Below are positions 60,345 to 64,000 of a DNA stretch of 64,000 nucleotides, in pieces (positions within the stretch are counted from its first letter, which is position 1; each line of letters begins with the position of its first letter). The stretch covers positions 1-64,000 of the forward strand of contig CALQKH020000012.1 in assembly GCA_943331105.2 (NCBI GenBank), written 5' to 3'. Under the pieces are notes generated by a model. The model was given only the letters and a program-made list of their open reading frames with translations. It did not search any database and was not told the origin of the DNA. The position numbers and the translations under genes were made by a program. The stretch is from Akkermansia muciniphila (lineage in GTDB: Bacteria > Pseudomonadota > Gammaproteobacteria > Burkholderiales > Burkholderiaceae_C).

Positions 60345-62615
60345 TCAATGGCTGGAGTTGCCTTTGTGGGTTAGCCGTTCAGCCTTGATGACAGAGGGGG
60401 TGCGTTTGAGGTGCCGCAATACCTGTTCGAGGTGGACGGTGTCGCGCACGGTAATCACAAACTTCAGTTCGGCCGTGTCCTGTGGTGATTCTTGCCCCAT
60501 GTCGACGTGGACGATGTCCGTCTCGGCGCTGGCCATGGCGCCAGCAACCCGCGCCAGCACCCCTTGGCCGTTGACCACGGTGACGGTGAGTGCAGTTTCA
60601 AAGCTTCGGCTCAGTTCATCTGACCATTCGACGCCAATGAAACGTTCGCTGTCTTTGTGTTCGAGCTTGCGGGCGGTGGCGCAATCTCTGGTGTGCACGG
60701 CCAAGCCTTCGCCACGCCCCAAATAACCCACGATGTCGTCGCCCGGCAAAGGGCGACAGCACCTTGAAAACACCACAGAGGCGTTCTCGCTGCCGTCCAA
60801 AATGATCGCGCCTTGAGAAATGGACTCGTGCGCCGTGAAGCGCTCTCGCGTCATCAAGAGTGGATCGGGTTTTTGGCCCATTTCAGACAACAAGGCGGTC
60901 AGGCGTTTGGCCACGATGGTGGCAATGCGTTTGCCCAAGCCAATGTCCATCAACAGGTCCTGGCGATTGCGGTTGCCCGTGAAGCGCAGCAGTTTTTCCC
61001 AAAGGGCGTGGTGTGCTTCGTCGGGCGCAGGCAGCTGGTTGATGCCTTCTGCACGCAGGGCTTGCGATAAGAGTTTTTCGCCCAAGCCCACCGACTCGGT
61101 TTGGGCCATGGTCTTGAGGTGATGGCGAATTTTGGAGCGAGCGCGTCCGGTGCGCACAAAACCCAACCAAGCGGGATTGGGCGCTGAAACAGGAGCAGTG
61201 ATGACCTCGACCACATCGCCGTTTTTGAGTTCGGTGCGCAGGGGGACTTGGTCGCCATTGATGCGGGCCGCCATGGCGCGGTCGCCCACCCGGCTGTGGA
61301 TGGCATATGCAAAATCGACCACCGTGGCCCCGCGGGGCAAAGCCATGATCTGGCTTTTGGGCGTGAAGACATAGACCGCATCGGGGAACAGATCGACTTT
61401 GACATGGTCCCAAAACTCGGCCGCATCGCGGGTTTCTTTTTGAATGTCGAGCAGCGATTGCAGCCACTGCGTCCCCAAGCGTTCTGATTGGGCGCTGGCC
61501 GACTCGTGCTCTTTGTACAACCAGTGCGCCGCCACACCCGATTCGGCCACCAAGTGCATGGCCTCGGTGCGCATTTGAAACTCCACGTTCACACCCGAAG
61601 GCCCCACCAGTGTGGTGTGCAGCGACTGGTAGCCGTTGACTTTGGCAATGGCGATGTGGTCTTTGAACTTGCCCGGTACGGGCTTGTAGATTTGGTGCAA
61701 GCAGCCTAGCGCGGTGTAGCAGTCGATGACCGTGGGGACAATGACCCGAAAGCCGTAGATGTCTGTCACCTGCGCAAAGCTCAGGTGCTTCTCATCCATT
61801 TTTTTGTAAATGGAGTAGAGCGTTTTTTCGCGGCCACTGATGCGCACCTCCATCTTGGATTGGGCGAAAACAGTTTCGACATCGGCTTGAACTTTTTGGA
61901 TCAAATCGCGGCGGCGGTTGCGCGCACGCGAAACTGCCTTGGACAGCACCGCGTAGCGCCAAGGCAGCAAGTGCTTGAACGACAAGTCCTGCAGTTCCCG
62001 GTAAATCTGGTTCAGGCCCAGACGGTGGGCGATGGGTGCGTAGATTTCTAGCGTCTCAGCGGCGATGCGGCCCCATTTGTTGCGCGGCATGTCGGACATG
62101 GTGCGCATGTTGTGGGTTCGGTCGGCCAGTTTGATCAGGATGACCCGCACGTCGCGCGCCATGGCCAGCAGCATTTTGCGAAATGACTCAGCCTGGTTTT
62201 CTTCCCGGGTATTGAACTCCAGCTTCTCCAGCTTTGTCAGGCCATCGACCAATTCGGCCACTGGAGAACCAAAACGCTCGATCAGCTCAATCTTGGTGAT
62301 ACCGCAATCTTCCATGGCATCGTGCAGCAAAGCTGCAGCCAGCGCTTGCGCGTCCAGCTTCCATTCGGTGCACAAACCGGCGACCGCGATGGGGTGAGTG
62401 ATGTAGGGTTCACCGCTTTTGCGCATCTGCCCCAGGTGGGCTTCGTCGGCAAACTTGTAGGCTCGCCGCACCATGTCTGTCTCGGTTTCGTTCAGGTAGC
62501 CCAGTTGCGCTTCCAGCACAGCAAAGCTGGCGGCTGCGGCATTCGCAGCGGCCGGGTCCGGCAGCTTGACGCGGCTGGGACTGGCTTTGGGGGTTTTGGG
62601 CATCACGGCACTCAT
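60345..62615 (-). CDS. spoT: Bifunctional (p)ppGpp synthetase/hydrolase
   Basis: 756 residues from ATG 62615. Hydrolase domain with H74 in YITHP and H98-D99 in LLHDAMED. Synthetase domain with the KFKD motif before HIAIAKVNGYQSLHTTLVGPSG; the basic form of this motif is typical of bifunctional Rel/SpoT enzymes rather than RelA. TGS domain (VYVFTPKSQIMALPRGATVVDFAYAIH), then a zinc-finger-like CCRPLPGDDIVGY and a C-terminal ACT domain. It controls the stringent response. It is downstream of rpoZ and gmk as in most relatives. Confidence 0.95.
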   Translation of the reverse strand: MSAVMPKTPKASPSRVKLPDPAAANAAAASFAVLEAQLGYLNETETDMVRRAYKFADEAHLGQMRKSGEPYITHPIAVAGLCTEWKLDAQALAAALLHDAMEDCGITKIELIERFGSPVAELVDGLTKLEKLEFNTREENQAESFRKMLLAMARDVRVILIKLADRTHNMRTMSDMPRNKWGRIAAETLEIYAPIAHRLGLNQIYRELQDLSFKHLLPWRYAVLSKAVSRARNRRRDLIQKVQADVETVFAQSKMEVRISGREKTLYSIYKKMDEKHLSFAQVTDIYGFRVIVPTVIDCYTALGCLHQIYKPVPGKFKDHIAIAKVNGYQSLHTTLVGPSGVNVEFQMRTEAMHLVAESGVAAHWLYKEHESASAQSERLGTQWLQSLLDIQKETRDAAEFWDHVKVDLFPDAVYVFTPKSQIMALPRGATVVDFAYAIHSRVGDRAMAARINGDQVPLRTELKNGDVVEVITAPVSAPNPAWLGFVRTGRARSKIRHHLKTMAQTESVGLGEKLLSQALRAEGINQLPAPDEAHHALWEKLLRFTGNRNRQDLLMDIGLGKRIATIVAKRLTALLSEMGQKPDPLLMTRERFTAHESISQGAIILDGSENASVVFSRCCRPLPGDDIVGYLGRGEGLAVHTRDCATARKLEHKDSERFIGVEWSDELSRSFETALTVTVVNGQGVLARVAGAMASAETDIVHVDMGQESPQDTAELKFVITVRDTVHLEQVLRHLKRTPSVIKAERLTHKGNSSH

Positions 62616-62658
62616 GGCATCAATGTAACGTAAGCCAGAAGGGGCTCGATAAAAGGCC

Positions 62659-62681
62659 AAAAAAAAGCCCCAAGACGGGGC
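62659..62681 (-). terminator. Terminator after rpoZ
   Basis: GCCCC/GGGGC hairpin (62667-62671 and 62677-62681) with eight A on its left side, which read as eight U on the minus strand; six T also lie at 62684-62689, so it can work both ways. It separates rpoZ from spoT, though read-through to spoT is likely in this arrangement. Confidence 0.75.
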
Positions 62682-62735
62682 AATTTTTTGAGTGGTCAAA
62701 ACCGGTGTCAACCGGTCTTGGCCTTAGGGCTTATT

Positions 62736-62936
62736 TCAGGATACGCGCTTGAGCATCTCGATGCCGACTTTGCCAGCTGCGATTTCGCGCAATGCGGTCA
62801 CGCCAGGCTTGTTTTTACTCTCAATGCGGGCAGTATGGCCTTGGCTCAGCATGCGTGCGCGGTAAGTGGCGGCCAAAACCAACTGAAAGCGGTTAGGGAT
62901 TTGTTCCAGGCAGTCTTCAACGGTGATGCGGGCCAT
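62736..62936 (-). CDS. rpoZ: RNA polymerase omega subunit
   Basis: 66 residues from ATG 62936. Family sequence [20 protein letters not shown], then [10 protein letters not shown] and [17 protein letters not shown] are the omega core. It helps assemble and stabilise RNA polymerase. The longer open frame upstream overlaps gmk and is not used. It lies 31 bases after gmk. Confidence 0.95.
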   Translation of the reverse strand: MARITVEDCLEQIPNRFQLVLAATYRARMLSQGHTARIESKNKPGVTALREIAAGKVGIEMLKRVS

Positions 62937-62967
62937 GATGTTTTCCTTGAGAATTTTTGTGCTGGGT

Positions 62968-63588
62968 TCAAGCCATTTTGAGAGCTTGAAAGGTTTCAGG
63001 CCGTGCCCGGCGCTGAACGTGGTACTTGAGACGCTGGGCGTGGACAACCGCTTTCAGGTCAAACAAGGCTCGGTCAAATACTTCATTGATTATAACGAAG
63101 TCAAATTCTGGGGCCTGTGCCATCTCGACAGCGGCGTTTTGTAAGCGCAGTTCTATGATTTCCGGGGCATCCTCACCGCGGCGTTCCAAGCGGGACCTCA
63201 GCTCTTCCCAGCTGGGGGGCAATATGAAAATGAGCACCGCATTGGCGTACATCTTTTTGATCTGTAGCGCGCCTTGGTAGTCGATCTCCAGAATCACATC
63301 GGCCCCTTGGGCCATGCGGTCTTCGATCATCTTTTTGGAGGTGCCGTAGCGCTGACCGTGCACATGGGCCCATTCGACAAAAGCATCGGCCGCCACCATG
63401 GCGTCGAATTCTTGCGTCGAGACAAAGAAGTATTCGCGGCCATGCTTTTCCTGGCCCCGGGGGGCACGGGTGGTGTGCGAGACGGTGGGTTGAACGCGTG
63501 AGTCCAGCTCCATCAAGGCTTTGACCAAGCTGGATTTTCCGGCTCCGCTGGGAGCGGCCACGACAAAAAGGTTTCCTGGGTAATCCAT
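62968..63588 (-). CDS. gmk: Guanylate kinase
   Basis: 206 residues. P-loop APSGAGKSS at about 12-20, GMP-binding [49 protein letters not shown] and [20 protein letters not shown]. It phosphorylates GMP to GDP. It lies between yicC and rpoZ, the standard order. Confidence 0.96.
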   Translation of the reverse strand: MDYPGNLFVVAAPSGAGKSSLVKALMELDSRVQPTVSHTTRAPRGQEKHGREYFFVSTQEFDAMVAADAFVEWAHVHGQRYGTSKKMIEDRMAQGADVILEIDYQGALQIKKMYANAVLIFILPPSWEELRSRLERRGEDAPEIIELRLQNAAVEMAQAPEFDFVIINEVFDRALFDLKAVVHAQRLKYHVQRRARPETFQALKMA

Positions 63589-63599
63589 GCTGGGGCTCT

Positions 63600-64000
63600 T
63601 TATTCGATGTTCTGGACTTGTTCGCGCATTTGTTCAATCAGCACCTTCATGTCCACCGAGATGCGCGTCATCTCCAAGACCGCCGATTTGGAGCCCAGGG
63701 TGTTGGCTTCGCGGTGCAACTCCTGGATCAAGAAGTCCAGGCGTTTGCCAATGTCGCCGCCCTTGTTGAGCAGGCGGGAGAGTTCGTCCAGGTGCGAGCG
63801 CAGGCGGGTGAGTTCTTCGGCCACGTCGATGCGGATGGCAAAAGCTGTGGCTTCGGTCAGTGCCCGGTCTTGGGCGGCTTCGGGCAAGTGGCTGCCGTCG
63901 GCCAGAGCCATGGCGTCTTTCCAGCGCTCCAAAAAGCGCTGGCGCTGCTGCTCGACCAATTGCGGCACCAGCGGTACGGCCTGTTCGGCCAGGCCGCGCA
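63600..64000 (-). CDS. yicC: YicC-family endoribonuclease-like protein, 5' part outside window
   Basis: Only the last 133 or so codons are present; the frame is open to the window edge ([20 protein letters not shown]). The YicC C-terminal domain is clear: [36 protein letters not shown] and the final [19 protein letters not shown]. YicC proteins are RNA-cleaving or RNA-decay-linked factors in known cases. The internal GTG at 63968 is not the start. Confidence 0.93.
   Translation of the reverse strand, partial: RGLAEQAVPLVPQLVEQQRQRFLERWKDAMALADGSHLPEAAQDRALTEATAFAIRIDVAEELTRLRSHLDELSRLLNKGGDIGKRLDFLIQELHREANTLGSKSAVLEMTRISVDMKVLIEQMREQVQNIE

Overview
The window looks like a chromosome segment of a betaproteobacterium of the order Burkholderiales, most likely Comamonadaceae. 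The reasons are the right-hand block yicC-gmk-rpoZ-spoT-greB with a tRNA-Arg, the Bug-type tripartite tricarboxylate transporter (TTT) binding protein, and the overall codon style. No species can be named from the sequence alone.

Layout. (1) Positions 1-9,532: the late end of a prophage, from tail tip to tail fibre to lysis cassette (holin-like protein, glucosaminidase endolysin, Rz with nested Rz1), closed by a strong terminator. Between tail fibre and lysis genes sits an unusual, translationally coupled cargo: a protein of unknown function, a probable 2-oxoglutarate/Fe(II) oxygenase and a textbook radical SAM/SPASM enzyme. They lie directly behind a tail fibre whose last residues are Cys-rich. 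I read this as a possible phage-encoded system for modifying its own fibre, and it is the main candidate for an undescribed system here. (2) 9,651-14,262: a gene for a DNA-binding HTH fused to a NusG/RfaH-like domain, a large serine recombinase and two ParB/RepB-like proteins.

(3) 14,390-35,055: a surface polysaccharide (O-antigen or EPS) locus of Wzx/Wzy type. An ops/JUMPstart-like element stands at its head and an RfaH gene at its end. ManC, Gmd, a ColD-like dehydratase (His instead of the PLP lysine) and a ColC-like reductase together predict GDP-L-colitose. A TviB/TviC pair predicts UDP-GalNAcA. A WbpM-type dehydratase, an SDR reductase, a phosphoglycosyl transferase and a NeuD/PglD-like acetyltransferase form the priming module. 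Flippase, polymerase, three glycosyltransferases, a methyltransferase and an asparagine synthase-like amidotransferase complete it. The polymer-specific part (about 23.2-27.7 kb) is AT-rich. Thirteen tandem copies of a 7-bp unit precede wbpM.

(4) 35,076-40,300: satellite genes of the same theme (rfaH, GDP-mannose mannosyl hydrolase, WbuC cupin, a VanZ-like gene broken by one amber codon), an XRE/TPR gene pair and small unknown genes. (5) 40,334-53,929: a catabolic cluster with a two-gene UxaA-type dehydratase, a TauABC/SsuABC-like transporter, an enolase-superfamily enzyme, a GMC oxidoreductase, an aldehyde dehydrogenase, two sulfatases, a Bug protein and a GntR/HutC regulator. Two nearly identical palindromes in the two divergent control regions suggest that the GntR protein controls both ends. 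The likely substrate is a sulfated organic acid, sugar or choline-like ester.

(6) 53,930-58,490: an AT-rich, gene-poor island with decayed IS3-like and IS5-like fragments, a lipoprotein hydrolase, a MarR-like protein, an orphan response regulator and an HTH protein with a receiver-like tail. (7) 58,500-64,000: conserved housekeeping genes (P1-family peptidase, tRNA-Arg, greB, spoT, rpoZ, gmk, yicC).
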